Source of the DNA: Phymatolithon calcareum
Lineage: Eukaryota; Rhodophyta; Florideophyceae; Hapalidiales
Direction: 5' to 3'
DNA length: 64,000 nt
NCBI GenBank assembly: GCA_977006965.1
Contig: OZ345362.1
Span: forward strand, 2,170,001-2,234,000
A program made the position numbers and the translations under genes. Shown piece by piece: positions 12,736 through 25,200 of this stretch. The first letter of the stretch is position 1; each line of letters begins with the position of its first letter. The notes under the pieces are model-generated. The model saw only the letters and a list, made by a program, of their open reading frames with translations. It searched no databases and was not told the origin of the DNA.

Positions 12736-12914
12736 TCGTCTTCTTTATTTCGCTTTGAAATGACAACTTCATGCCACACAAGAATATTCGTCATTGTGTC
12801 TGAACTAAGGACACAAGAAGGAAGCATTTATTTCTCCTTGCTGCCTCCCAATCGGAGTAACGACGAGTCCCTGTATTAGGGACCAGGCGATATACTAGAA
12901 TGAACAAGTTACGA

Positions 12915-12990
12915 AAAGCTGCTCCCGTACAGTCTTAGGAGTGTTAATGAGGGCTTTCAAATAAACAACTAAACAGTTGCAAAAAAAAGA
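12915..12990 (+). mobile_element. LINE-B-like 3' terminal fragment with A-tail
   Basis: It resembles the 3' end of the LINE-B copy at 22.2 kb: 'ACAGTCTTAGGAGTG' against 'ACAGTCTTATGAGTG', then GAGGGC, an AATAAA-like stretch and a run of eight A. Only the 3' untranslated end is present. It lies just upstream of the short LINE-A copy. Confidence 0.65.
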
Positions 12991-13016
12991 AGCCCAATAG
13001 GAGCTCGACGATAAGG

Positions 13017-13559
13017 GATATTTGATGATTTTATTTTTGAGAGCTCCCAAATCCTCACCTTGGAGTAAAGGGGCAGCTCTTGCATAATCTCTAAGCTAAA
13101 GTCATCTGGCTGCTCAAAACGTTCTTGATTCGTAATTCTCTCCCAACAAGAGCTCCTGTGAGTCTCTTGCACTCAAACTCAATTTCTGTACTCATCTTCG
13201 ATGACGCTAGAGTACGTTGTAAGGCGACTAGTTCGATCACCGCGGTAATCCCATAGTAAGCACCCAACACTGATTTCCTCCAAAGGGGTGCTCGGTTAAA
13301 TGTCAACCTTAGGCACCTTAAACGTGTTGTTCTTTCTCCTATGTAAAGGATCCCTGGTAGCTTGCCTTCAATAGGAATCTTCATTGATCTGCCTTCTTCT
13401 TCCTTTTCCCATACCCTTATTGTTTCTTCTCTCCTCCTCTTCTTCGTGACAGATCCTTCCTGGGCTTTCTGAAGGGCTTGTCGCAGGTCTTCATAAATCT
13501 TGATATATTCAATATCCTTCATTGCTTCCTTTACGTCCTCATCTCTTCCAACGTACTCT
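13017..13559 (-). mobile_element. Short LINE-A copy (543 bp) with 14-bp TSD
   Basis: This is the last ~545 bp of LINE-A, including the conserved C-terminal coding region ('MKIPIEGKLPGILYIGERTT' type) and the 3' end with AAAATAAAATCATCAAATATCC. Exact direct repeats GCTCGACGATAAGG flank it at 13003-13016 and 13560-13573, so it is an independent insertion at the 3' boundary of the long LINE-A copy. Its variants and its 5' end match those of the 547-bp copy at 18373-18919, not those of its long neighbour. Confidence 0.88.
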
Positions 13560-13647
13560 GCTCGACGATAAGGGATATTTGATGATTTTATTTTTGAGAG
13601 CTCCCAAAGCCTCACCTTGGAGTAACGGGGCAGCTCTTGCATAATCT

Positions 13648-16600
13648 CTACGCTATAGTCATCTGGCTGCTCAAAACGTTCTTGATTCGTAATTCTCTCC
13701 CAACAAGAGCTCCTGTAAGTCTCTTGCACTCAAACTCAATTTCTGTCCTCATCTTCGATGACGCTAGAGTACGTTGTAAGGCGACTAGTTCGACCACCGC
13801 GGTAATCCCACAGTACGCACCCAACACTGATTTCCTCCAAAGGGGTGCTCGGTTGAATGTCAACCTTAGGCACCTTAAACGTGTTGTTCTTTCTCCTATG
13901 TAAAGGATCCCTGGTAGCTTGCCTTCAATAGGAATCTTCATTGACCTGCCTTCTTCTTCCTTTTCCCATACCTTAATTGTTTCTACTCTCCTCGTCTTCT
14001 TCGTGACAGATCCCTCCTGGGCTTTCTGAAGGGCTTGTCGCAAGTCTTCATACATCTTGAGATATTCAATATCCTTCATTGCTTCCTTTACGTCCTCATC
14101 TCTTCCAACGTACTCTTCTGTTTCTTCAAGGCGCTTTTTGTGCCTTACCAGGCTTAATGCAAACGTTTCTGCTTGATGACGTCTCCTCATCTTTGGTGGT
14201 CCCAGTCGGCACAGAACTCGCATTCGGTCCCGGCGGTGTTCGGCATACTTTCCGAAAACATTTTTGTAGAACAAGCCCTCTGCCGACTCGATTGCCGAGA
14301 GCAATCGATTTGTCATTGGAGTAACGTGTAACGCATACTCCCATTTCGGGATAATTAGCGACTTAAAGATCCTGATGCATGTCTCCGGTTTGAATCCTCG
14401 AACATTCACTCCAAGCTCCCGCAGCTTATGTATGCATCCTGCAGCATTTCGAACTCTTGCTATGGCCGTGTCATCCGTAACACCCTTGTTATTCATGCTT
14501 ACCCCAAGATACGAGAGTCTCCAGGCTTGATATAGTTCTCGTCCTGCCAAGTAAAACGTGTGCTTCTGAAGTCCTTTGTACTTAAGAACTTCGCTTTTTC
14601 CTGGTTTTGTGTTCCATTTCATGCCATTTTCGCTTGCCCAACTGGTCGCTATATCAAGAAGTTTCTGCATTCCTCGTCCTGTCTTCGCTTGAAGCTGGAC
14701 ATCATCTGCGAACAATTGCACAGGACTTTCTGAAACGTTCCTGTCTGTCTTGGAGACGGCTTCTGCGAATGTGTCCATGAATATATTGTATAGGCATGGA
14801 CTAAGCGGGGAACCTTGAGGTACTCCTCGGTCGATGATACACCACGTTTCTGTCTCGTCTCCAGCTGATGTGACCCACGATGGTTTTAACAGGTACGCAA
14901 CCATCCTTGCTATCTCTTGGGGAAGTTTCTCCTTCAGCCTCTTCATGAGGATATCCCTGGGCACACTATCGTATGCTGCGGATAGGTCAAGAACTGCCAT
15001 GAACGGATGGCCCTTTTTCATTGAACTTTTTGCCCGGAGTATAGCGAGATAAGTGCTTCTGTCTTTCCGAAAACCCAGCTGAACCTTATTGAAGCGATAG
15101 TTCTCGCGTATGTATGCATCTAGAGCTGAGTCGATGATTTTCCTGGCTTGACTTAAAAGAGATATGGGCCTGTAGTTTGCTGCTACATGAGCTGGGCCTT
15201 TCTTGTATAAGGGAATCAGAGTTGCTTGGCGCCATGCCCGAGGAAGACATTTGAGTCTCCCGCATGTTTCCCATAATGCTAGCATTATTTCGAGCCCCGC
15301 TTCTTTGTTCGCGTGCAACATTTCGACCGCAATTCCGTCTGGACCTACCGCCTTCCCCTTCGGTGCTCTGTTGAATGCTCTTGCGATGTGCCGCTTCATT
15401 GCCCTATTGAGTGCAAACGTACGCAACGGCATATTCCAGTCTTCTTCCGCCTTACAAACACTTGAGATGTATGCTGAGAATTTGCTTGGGTGCACAGGAG
15501 CCCCGAGAGCTTTGTTTGTTCCTTTCCTCCGTGCTTTTGATTTCATGATCTTGCTTGTGGTGTTCGCCGCCTCGCTCGGCCCCATTTTCTCAACCTCATG
15601 AAGATATCTTTCAAATTGGTCGCATTTGGCTTTTCTCACCTTCTTCTTTAACAGCATTTTCACCTCTCGGAGGGCTTCTTTGTCACTTTCGAGGCCTGTT
15701 CTCCTGTAAGTCTTATAATGCCGGGTTCGTTTCTTGGCCAGATTGTCGAGCTCCTTGTTCCAAAAACTTTTAAATCTCGGGGGCCTCGGCTTAGACGATG
15801 TCCACGGCTCCTTCAGCTTTTTCAGAAAAAGTTCATACTAGTTGTTCAACTCCCGTTTGTCAGTACAGGTATGCAGCTGCTCTATCATGCCCGGTACCCA
15901 TTTCGACATTTCTTCTCTGGCCTTCGTTGTTCTTGTCAGGCTTCGCCTGGCAGTTTTTGAGATAACCTTCTTTCTTCGCTGGGTTATAATCCTGTAGTTC
16001 AGTACCCTCATTGCTACAGGAACGTGTTCTGTGACACCCTCCCACATGCCGTTTAACAGTTCGGGTACCTCTCCTTCTAAGGACTTCGTCATGAAGATAT
16101 CGATGTTGCTCTTGCCATGGTTGGATACAAATGTTGGTCTTGTTGTCGTCCTTATTCTCCAGTTGAATTTTTGCGGCCCACGAAACAATCTTGTTCCCTC
16201 TCCAGTTTCCTGTGCGGTCCCAGTGCCTATGTCTTGCGTTAAGGTCACCCATGATTATCGCCTTCCCCCTGCAATGACGGTGGATGAATTCCAAGCACTT
16301 GTCATACTCCTCTCGACTCGCAAGAGGAGATATGTATGCAACCGACACTGCAATGTCCATCACATTTGCAACCACGACCTGGAATGCTTTTGTAGCCATC
16401 TTACCCAGCACTTTGGTTGGAGTACCAGCCTTAGTAATTAAAGCTACACCTCCTCGTGATCGTTCTCGAGGGCCCTGCGGACGGGTAGAACAAATTTGGT
16501 CGAAATTCACCCTGATCGCTGTGTCTTCTTTTTGAAAAGTCTCCGTGAGACCAAGGACTTGCACATGGTGTTTTGCCATGATTTGGTCAACCATTTTGGG

Positions 16601-16660
16601 CGCCTCTGCTGATCCGCCCACGTTAAAAGTGGAGAATATTATTCTGTTTCCCAGGATCAT
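13648..16660 (-). pseudogene. LINE-A ORF2: APE endonuclease and reverse transcriptase, disrupted
   Basis: The endonuclease domain comes first: the TFNVGG start, 'LGLTETF' (catalytic Glu), 'IMGDLNARH', then after a frameshift near 16150 'SNIDIFMT' and 'EHVPVAM'. An in-frame TAG at 15838-15840 follows. The reverse transcriptase then reads open for over 670 codons: 'AVGPDGI', 'LIPLYKKG', 'NYRPISLLS', 'LGFRKDRST', 'VLDLSAAYDSV', 'RGVPQGSPLSP' and the catalytic 'LFADD'. A ~280-residue C-terminal region contains 'LRCLRLTFNRAPLWRKSVLG'; it is conserved between copies but lacks the CCHC knuckle found in many LINEs. The product would nick DNA and prime reverse transcription at the target. Confidence 0.9.
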
Positions 16661-17391
16661 GATTCCACACTTTCTTCAGCGTCCACGTGCGATGCTGGTA
16701 TGGGGTTCGAATTATTAGTGGCTCTGAGCTTGGGGTCGTGCTCTTCTGTTTCGCAATCTTTGGGTGTCGATTCGCTCGTTGTACTCCCTTCAGGGGTCAT
16801 GTCATCTTCCCTGTTTTTGGAGCGCGGGCTTAAGGTCTTTGGGGCTTGATTTTGCCCTTCAGTGTTGTTACCAGTTGCAATAATGTCGCTACCCGCCTCA
16901 AGTTCGGAGCTCTTCGATTTTTGCACTTCTGTGGGGTTTTTCGAAAATTCTGCGCTTTCATTGCATGCTGACATACTTCTCACTTCGCTTTCAAATTGCT
17001 TGTCGACGCCCGCTTGTGTCTCTGCACGCGCTTTTCTCTCGAATGCTTCTATTTCTTCTTCTGCCTTCTTCTGGTTTTCTCTGTACCAGTTTCTTGTTTG
17101 GAAATCAGCCGTGTATCCTGCGCATTTCTTCATCCTCTTTCTTATAGCCCATAGATTCTTGAGTATACGATCATCCCCTGAAACCAGTTTCTTCTTCGAC
17201 ACCGAGTCCTTGAAGAGATTGTACTCTTTGTCTAGCCTTAGGCCCGCTGCCTTCATTGTCGCTATGACTCTGTCACAGTAGTACTTGCTGGACAGTATTT
17301 CTAGCCTGAATTTTCCGATGAACGATAGTCCCTGAACTGCCCTTGAAGGAAGCATTTGGGTCATCTCATTGTACAGTTCGACTTCGTCCAT
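16657..17391 (-). CDS. LINE-A ORF1 protein
   Basis: The protein has 244 residues, starts at the ATG at 17391 and has an in-frame TAA ten codons upstream. Residues 1-130 are mixed charged helix, with clusters such as 'SVSKKKLV' and 'AIRKRMKKCAGYTADFQTRN'. The C-terminal half is acidic and Ser/Thr-rich. There is no zinc knuckle, RRM or esterase motif that I recognise. By position it should be the RNA-binding chaperone of the element, but that is inference. Its stop TGA overlaps the ORF2 ATG as ATGA, which suggests translational coupling. Confidence 0.7.
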   Translation of the reverse strand: MDEVELYNEMTQMLPSRAVQGLSFIGKFRLEILSSKYYCDRVIATMKAAGLRLDKEYNLFKDSVSKKKLVSGDDRILKNLWAIRKRMKKCAGYTADFQTRNWYRENQKKAEEEIEAFERKARAETQAGVDKQFESEVRSMSACNESAEFSKNPTEVQKSKSSELEAGSDIIATGNNTEGQNQAPKTLSPRSKNREDDMTPEGSTTSESTPKDCETEEHDPKLRATNNSNPIPASHVDAEESVES

Positions 17392-17400
17392 TCTTTCCAG

Positions 17401-17780
17401 TCCTGTGAAGTATTACGCATGACAGTCCTGTATTTTCTCGAGGAACACATCCAACATCAACAACTACGAACTCAATGAGAATCTGAGAGAACTGATGCGT
17501 ACGCTGTTTGGGAAATAGACGTCAATGTACACGCTTCGATTGAGCATTCTTTGTCAGAATGAACCCTGGGGATTTAGAACAAGCTGGCTCCCATCCAATC
17601 TTCGGCGAAGACTAGAGAGTGAGAATGAATTTGACAAAGACGCGGAAGCTGAGAGCGTGCTGTAAGTGACGAAGGTATGGCAGATGGATCAGAAGATTGA
17701 AACAACACCGTCCAAGACGGCTCCCTCAGGAATAATTGGAAAAAGAAGAAAGATATTCAAGGAGAATCTATGTCTCGGGG
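17401..17780. other. Spacer between LINE-A and LINE-A', nothing recognised
   Basis: It may hold the LINE-A 5' untranslated region. There are no significant open frames. Confidence 0.4.
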
Positions 17781-19255
17781 GGATGTATGATGATTTCTTT
17801 TAAAAGCTCCCAAAGCCTCAATTTGAGTAACAGGGTAGCTTCTCGCTGCTTTACATACTCATCTCTCTACCATCCTTCTAATGTCTCCTTAATCCGAATT
17901 TCTCTCCCTGTGAGGGCCGGAGTAAGTCTTTTGCATTCATATTCCGTTTCTTTCTTCATCTTCATAGACCGTAGTATACGTTGCAACACGATAAGCTCCA
18001 CCACAGCACTAGTCCCAAAGTACTTCGCCAGAATGGATTTTCTCCGCAAAGGAACTCTGTTGAAAATGACTCTCAGGCATCTCAACCTCGCAGTTCTGTC
18101 CCATATATGTAACACTCTTGGTAGGTTGTTCGGTACGTCGATCGGGATTTTAACTGTCCGGCCCTCTTCTTCCAACGACCAGACTTTGACTTTTGTTTGT
18201 AGGCGTCGCTTTTTTGACACCATACCTTCTTCCGCTTGTTTCAGAGCTTCTTTAAGGTGTTCCTCTTCCCCGAGATACCCAATGTCCTTTGATTCGTCTT
18301 CCAGATCATCTTCGCTTCCCTGGTATTCTTCTGAAAGCTCCAGGAACTTCCTCTGTCTTACCAAGCTTAAGGGGATATTTGATGATTTTATTTTGAGAGC
18401 TCCTAAAGCCTCACCTTGGAGTAACGGGGCAGCTCTTGCATAATCTCTAAGCTAACGTCCTCTGGCTACTCAAAACGTTCTTGATTCGTAATTCTCTCCC
18501 AACAAGAGCTCCTGTGAGTCTCTTGCACTCAAACTCAATTTCTGTCCTCATCTTCGACGACACTAGAGTACGTTGTAAGGCGACTAGTTCGATCACCGCG
18601 GTAATCCCACATTAGGCACCCAATACTGATTTTCTCCGAAGGGGTGCTCGGTTGAATTTCAACCTTAGGCACCTTAAACGTGTTGTTCTTTCTCCTATGT
18701 AAAGGATCCCTGATAGCTTGCCTTCAATAGGAATCTTCATTGATCTGCCTTCTTCTTCCTTTTCCCATACCCTAATTGTTTCTTCTCTCCTCCTCTTCTT
18801 CGTGACAGATCCCTCCTGGGCTTTCTGAAGGGCTTGTCGCAGGTCTTCATAAATCTTGATATATTCAATATCCTTCATTGCTTCCTTTACGTCCTCATCC
18901 CTTCCAAAGTACTCTTCTGTACCAAGCTTAAGGCGAACTTTTCAGCCTGGTGCATTCTCCTCATCTGTGCGCTGGCGAGACGGCAGAGCACTCGCATCCT
19001 GTCCCTTCGATACTCGGCATATTTTCCGAAAACGTATATGTAGAAAAGACCTTCTACTGCTTCAATTGCCGATAGTAGTCGTTTCGTGATCGGGGTCAGG
19101 TGAATGGCATACTCCCATTTGGGGAGAATCAACGACTTGAAAATCCTAATGCACGTGGCTGGTTGGAGTCCTCTGACGTTCAAGCCAATTTGGCGGAGTT
19201 TGTGTATGCATCTCATCGCAGTCCGAACTCTTGAGATTGCTGTCCATGTCTCGGC
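17781..19255 (-). mobile_element. LINE-A' 3' half, interrupted by a LINE-A copy
   Basis: This 5'-truncated LINE is related to LINE-A but clearly diverged. The upstream part (19255-18934) encodes 'LGLNVRGLQPATCIRIFKSL'-type sequence. The downstream part (18358-17867) encodes the C-terminal domain ('EEEGRTVKIPID', 'LRCLRVIFNRVPLRRKSIL'), followed by a 3' end with TTTTAAAAGCTCCC-type sequence near 17800. Protein similarity to LINE-A runs straight across the interruption, so the two parts are one element. Confidence 0.85.
18373..18919 (-). mobile_element. Short LINE-A copy (547 bp) nested in LINE-A'
   Basis: The copy is flanked by the perfect 14-bp duplication TACCAAGCTTAAGG at 18359-18372 and 18920-18933. 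It encodes only the C-terminal region of LINE-A plus the 3' end. It shares diagnostic variants with the 543-bp copy at 13017-13559, such as 'TCATAAATCTTGATATATTC' where long copies have ACATC and GAGAT. Confidence 0.92.
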
Positions 19256-22200
19256 GACGACAAAGACCCGCTGGGCTCGTAACCTGAAATGGAGCTCTTA
19301 TAGGAATCTATGCGTGCAATGTGTCAAGAAGACGATGTTTACTTCTGCTTTACTGAATGGGGAGACTCTACGAGCTTTAAGTAGTGAGCGTGATTTGCTA
19401 CTGTTGGCGGGTCCGTGTGCCTGGATATTGCAGTGGGTGGCACTAGGTTGCCCTTACGGAGTTCTGTGTGCCTGAGACAAGCGGAACGTTTTTCGCTGCT
19501 GCTATCCACGCCACATCGTTCCTGTATGTGACCAGTTGACTTTGCATGTTGCTGGCTCTGCCTGCTTTGGTGTTTCCACATATGGGAAGATCTCAGCGGA
19601 ATTCGTCACTTCTGGAAGACGAGGTTGGCGGACTGGGAAAATGGTGTACGTCAAGGATGAGGCAAGTGATGCCCAAGCCAATATCGATAAGCGAAGAAAG
19701 GAAAGTCGCTAGGGCGATTAATATCATGCTCAACCATACAGAATAAGGTGTGGGACTGAGAGCAAAGTAATAAGAGTAGGAATCAAAGTGTCATTTAACG
19801 TCCAGTTGGGGATATGTGTTGATTTATTTTAAAAGCTCCCAAGGCCTCTCTTGAAGAGTAACAGGGCCGCTTTCGCACGATTTTCTAAGCTCACGTAGAA
19901 AATCGTGCGAAAGCGGCCCTGTTACTCTTATCTAGTCAAGTTTACAATAAACTACAATATTTCGATTCTAAACCGCCTTGGCATGAAGCGCAAGTGCGGC
20001 GGCAGAGTTGTTTCGTGTGCGAGATTGGATGCCTTCATTTTTCGACTTTGGCTGTCGCAGTTTCGAAGTCAAGGAATAGCACCCTCGAGAAAACAAGAAA
20101 CAACGTACCGCAAGGGACTCCGTTTGGCATACAGTCACGTGTTCTCATGACCGTTTGGCAAAATTCGGAGACAGTCTGATTGGCGCTGAATGACCGCCAC
20201 TTCAGTTTCCAGCGCCGTTGACTTGATTCGGAACGGTACAAGTGCGACAGCACTCGAGCACCACGTCGAGTCGGAAGGCAGTCGGAAGAAGAATCAACAA
20301 GTTTTGGTCGGCTCAGTGCTCCTTCGGGAGCGCACGGAGAGAAGTGGCCGGTGTAGGCGTCGCGCCATGCCCTGTCCCCGTTTTGGGCAACCAGCAGTCA
20401 CAGCGGATCACCTCGACTAACTGGTGTGCGTCGACATTCTTGAACAGCACGTGGAACTTTGCGAGGTTCTACAGCGCTGCGCGCGAAATGTAATAAACTC
20501 TTCTTTTGTTTTGAACTGTTCAATGCCGTTTTGCGACATTGACAGCTGCTTCAAATAGAATACTCTTTTCTCTTCAGACACTATTAATAACGTTCGTGAT
20601 GCCGCGAAGTTCATTTCCTCTCAGACATTAATCGCTAACTCAGTTCGCATCGCCACGTCATGCAGGTCCAACACAGTTCCACGAAAGTACTTGCAAGAGC
20701 GAATGAGAGTTGTTCTACAACAAGACCTATGCGAGATGATCGAGGCTTTCCTGACACCGTCCTGAGTATCAACGATTGGCGATCCCCAGCAAAAGTGGTT
20801 TATAATCGACAGGGCAGTACCTCAGGGATCCCCGCTGAGCCCAAGTTTGTATATTCTATTCATGGACGAATTCGCAAAAAGAATAAGCCAAGTTCCAAGG
20901 GATGTTGCCGACGTGGCAGCAGTTCTTTTCGCGGACGACGTGCTCCTAACGGCAAAATCACCAGTCGGACTACAGAGACTGTTAAATATTTCTTCGCAAT
21001 GGGCAAGAGATAGACAAATGAGGTGGAACACGAAAGCCGGGAAGAGCGAAGTTCTTCTCTCCGAAGGCACAAGATCAACCACATTCAAGCTTTCTGGGAA
21101 AACGCTGACAAAAGTCAAAGAAGTCCCATACCTTGGCATATCACTCATCAGTGAGGGAGTTACCGACAAGAAAAAGCTTGAACGCATCCGACAGGCCAAG
21201 ATAGCAGTGTATCAGCTGAGATCCCTTGGTGTAACAGCCCGGGGACTCAGCCCCTTAAAAGCAATCAAGATGTACAAGGCCTTGATACAGACAAGATGGG
21301 AATATGCCATGCACCTGACGCCATGGACGACAAGAGTTCAAACAGCTATTGCAGACGTGGAGAAGACTTTTTTTGGACAAGTATTTGGTCCAATCGCAAA
21401 AAATCGAACCGCGAGACTTCGTCTTCTCTGTCGCATACATAATGCGGAAGACAGAGACTAGTTCTAGCGTTACGAATGCTTGAACGAGCCAGAACAAGGA
21501 AAATGGGCTTGCTCGCAGTCCCAAGAGAGGAAAGAGACGTTGAGGAATTGCAATGGGTGTGTCGTGACATATCATCAATGTTACATCACGACCTATTCGA
21601 AACGGCACTAACCTATCTTAAGCAGCGAGTTTCAGCAAAATCGTTGAGGGACCTGCTCTTTAAAGACGAAGGAGAAGGCTTGGAGGCGAGCAGAAAGAGG
21701 AATATTCCTTATGATATTCCCGGGTCTACTCCCGCCATCATCAGACTACCGAAAGCACGTCACCGCCAATTGGCGATTAAATGGGCATTCGGACGTTTTC
21801 CCCCATTGAGTACCACACTTCTGGAAGACAAATTCGGTGAAATCGTACCAACTCTCATGAACAAGCTCGAAGTGTACCTTCAAAGATATCGACTAACAGA
21901 AGAGGAGACCAGTGAGACTGAAAAGGCACTTGAAAAAGTACTATTCCTCGCAATCGTCTTTTATGACGACATGGAATAGACCAAGACAAAATAGAACGGC
22001 GACGCTGAGTTTCCTACGAACAGGACAAGTGGACTCTAAGCTTTTCCCTCCACCTTCTCTGGAGGAGGGTTTTTGCAGCTAGTGCTACGACGATAGCAAC
22101 GAGCTTTTGCGGGCTTTAACGGAGCTACCAAGGTAGTAGCATCTGAAACGCATCTCCCTTACAGTCTTATGAGTGTTTCTGAGGGCGTTTAATAAATTCA

Positions 22201-25200
22201 AAATTCAAAAAAAAAATGCAGGTCCAACCAACCGCTTACGCATAGCTCTATGGTGGACTTTTGCGGCGCTATCTACAGCACTGAGCTTCGGATAGGGCGT
22301 CATTTGTACATGCAATGTGGGACAATCCCACATGCAGGACACTCCCAAATGCCGGATAATACCACAGTCAAAACATCCTGACTCATCCAAAGCATTGGAA
22401 AAAATAACTGCTATTGTAATTATTTAAATTATGGTTCTAATAATTTATTCCTGAGTCGCGCATATTTATTGTATTTATTGAGATCGTCGTGGTTCCGACA
22501 ATTATTGTATTTATTTGGAAGCATTATTCACTAGAGAACGCCCGACTGAGTCTACGTATTCTTGAAGAGTAATGTGACATGTTGGTCATCGATAGCGCAT
22601 GACGTGTCGTTTGGGGACTCCTCATTTTTTCGATCCGATTATTGAAGAGTTCCCCCAGGATTGTGAAAATCATGGCGGTCAACACAGTACAACGCGAACT
22701 GTGGACCAGGCGAGCACCGTTTGGTAGCAGCCAAGATGCCGCGAGTTGTCGGTAAGCGTGTTCGCGATGAGTTTTTCACGCAGTCGAATCCCAACTCCGC
22801 TGTGTGGACTTGCAAGTGTGGAACGCGACGGAAAGATTCTGGACGGGGTTACACGAATTTTGTGAGTCACGTGCTACCGAGAAATTGAAGAAGGTTGTCT
22901 GTGCTGTGAGTTTGACTGTTGATGACAGTTCACTATCGCTAGCCGAGCGCCATTGAAGCGTCGCAAAAGCGTTATTTCCTCTGATTCTGAGTACATGGAC
23001 TTGCGATTCATTGTACCAACGTTGAACATGTGCGAGAGGATTTTCTCTATCGCTGGTTACGCGCTGGATGACAGAAGAAGAAGCGTTTTTCCTGTAAACT
23101 TCGAGAAGCAGATGTTCCTTCATGCTAACTCGGGTGCGTGGGGAATCGAAGACGTCAATGCTATCGTGACAGAGAGTAGCTAAAGGGATCCAATAATTCA
23201 AGGAATAACCAGTTATTTATTCCTCACTGAAGTTGAATACAATAATTTATTGCTTCTGCGTTCAACAGCTTGATATTTATTCTCGACACTGCGCCGAGAA
23301 AAGAATAAAAATAAATAAATAATTCCAATGCTTTGGACTCATCTTCTGTTCCTATGCCACCGCAGGCATCCGGGCTGAAACTTGTCCACCTTTCCACGCT
23401 GCGTTTTGATGGCGTGCACTTCAGGGCTACAACTCGGGTGATAGTCGGAGATTATCACAAGGCAATTGAGCCTGTGCTGAACAATGTTGAGATAATCCCT
23501 TTTCCGGGCATGCGCCTGCCTGTGCACCGTTCGAACCTGCCTGACGTCGACAAAGAGAGTTCCAAGTAGCCCTTGAGTGATTACTATTCGGCATTTCTAC
23601 TAGGCTACCAATAGGGATACTACCATTGTTTACTACGGCACCTCATTTGATATGGCGAGAATACTAAAAGACACAAATATCCTCCACCTGTCCAGCAAAT
23701 GCACTATGAGCAAGTCTATTCCATCTCGAAAACATTATACAAAGGAGTTCGCTTGGAAACGGACTTATGTTATATTTCGCAAAGTGCTAGAAAGCGAAAA
23801 AACGTAAAAGGACCCAAGAAGCAGCATTTTCATTTTGCCTTTTCCCATAATGTGGCTAGCAGCGATTCGAGGGTTTAAGTTTCTTCCATGCTATCCTATC
23901 GTTAGCGAGTTCGACTGCGGCTTTCACGTCTCGTCCAGGTACGTCACCAAAGAGTGATTCTGGCGTTGGTCTGACGCATTGTCCCAGCACCGGGCGGACC
24001 AGGCGGCGCTCATCTATTCTAAGAATATGTCCAAGGCAATTCCATTGTAAGTTTCTGGCCTGCATCACCACGTCGAAGGTGGGTCTCCTGGCTTCGTCGG
24101 CTATTGGTCTCCTCGTTATTCTCGATAGCATTTTAGCACCTGTTATCTTGAGCTTCTTCCGCACTGGTTCTGTCAGCTTCCATGATTCAAAGCCGTATGG
24201 CAGAGTTGATGTGACAGAGGAGCAGAAAAGACGGAGCCGTAGACTTTTGAGTAGTTTCTCATAGGGCAGAATCCGTTTGAGGTCTTGAAAGCGGGACCGG
24301 GCAATTTCGACACGGTGGTTGACAGGGACTAAGGGGTCACCGTCTGCCGACTGCATTACGCCAAGATATTTGAAGTTAAGGGCGTTCCCAAGCTAGAATT
24401 AGAACATACCAATGGCAATTGCTTTTAGAAACTATATTTTGGCACGCTTCGATTACTACAATTTCAAGGAATGAAGAAAGACGTTTATCAAACCATCAAA
24501 CCAGGAGCGAAGACGAATGTCCCCACGTGGACGCGCAAAGGCGCATAATGAACCACGTGTACAAAACGGTTTCACCGCAGCACCGTTTGACCGCATGACG
24601 ATCCGTTTTAAAGGGTGTCCACGATCTTATTGTACCCAGCTAGTAACCGCCACGAGAGCTGGTCCGGTAGCGACCAATGTATCGAAAGATTCTGTGCTCA
24701 AGATCATAGCACGTGCCAACCCTTGAAGTCGCGCATTTCAGCAACAAGAAACCAAGGTGCTACCATGCAAAATATGCCTCCGTCCTATCGACCGCATCGA
24801 GAACTTGTTTCTTTTGCTCTCCCAACCTCCCATCCCCTTTTTTTTCTTTAGGGAAGCAGAAGTCCAGGGGTTGACCAGCTCGAACTCTAGATAGAGCTCG
24901 CGGGATGCGCTAGGTCAGGCCCGGCAGCATTTTAGGATACGATTTCCTAGAGGGGGATATTTGATGATTTTATTTTTGAGAGCTCCCAAAGCCTCACCTT
25001 GGAGTAAAGGGGCAGCTCTTGCATAATCTCTAAGCTAAAGTCATCTGGCTTCTCAAAACGTTCTTGATTCGTAATTCTCTCCCAACAAGAGCTCCTGTGA
25101 GTCTCTTGCACTCAAACTCAATTTACTCATCTTCGATGACGCTAGAGTACGTTGTAAGGCGACTAGTTCGACCACCGCGGTAATCCCACAGTAACCACCC

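Larger units (their letters stand above)
13574..17400 (-). mobile_element. Near full-length LINE-A non-LTR retrotransposon
   Basis: This two-ORF LINE reads on the minus strand: ORF1 (17391-16657), ORF2 with an APE-type endonuclease and reverse transcriptase (16660 to ~13648), then a short 3' end without a long poly(A) tail. ORF2 carries one frameshift and one in-frame stop, so the copy is probably not autonomous now, but most of it is well preserved. Near-identical partial copies occur at 24.9, 27.2 and 41.7 kb, implying recent activity. I could not find a target duplication at the 5' end. Confidence 0.9.
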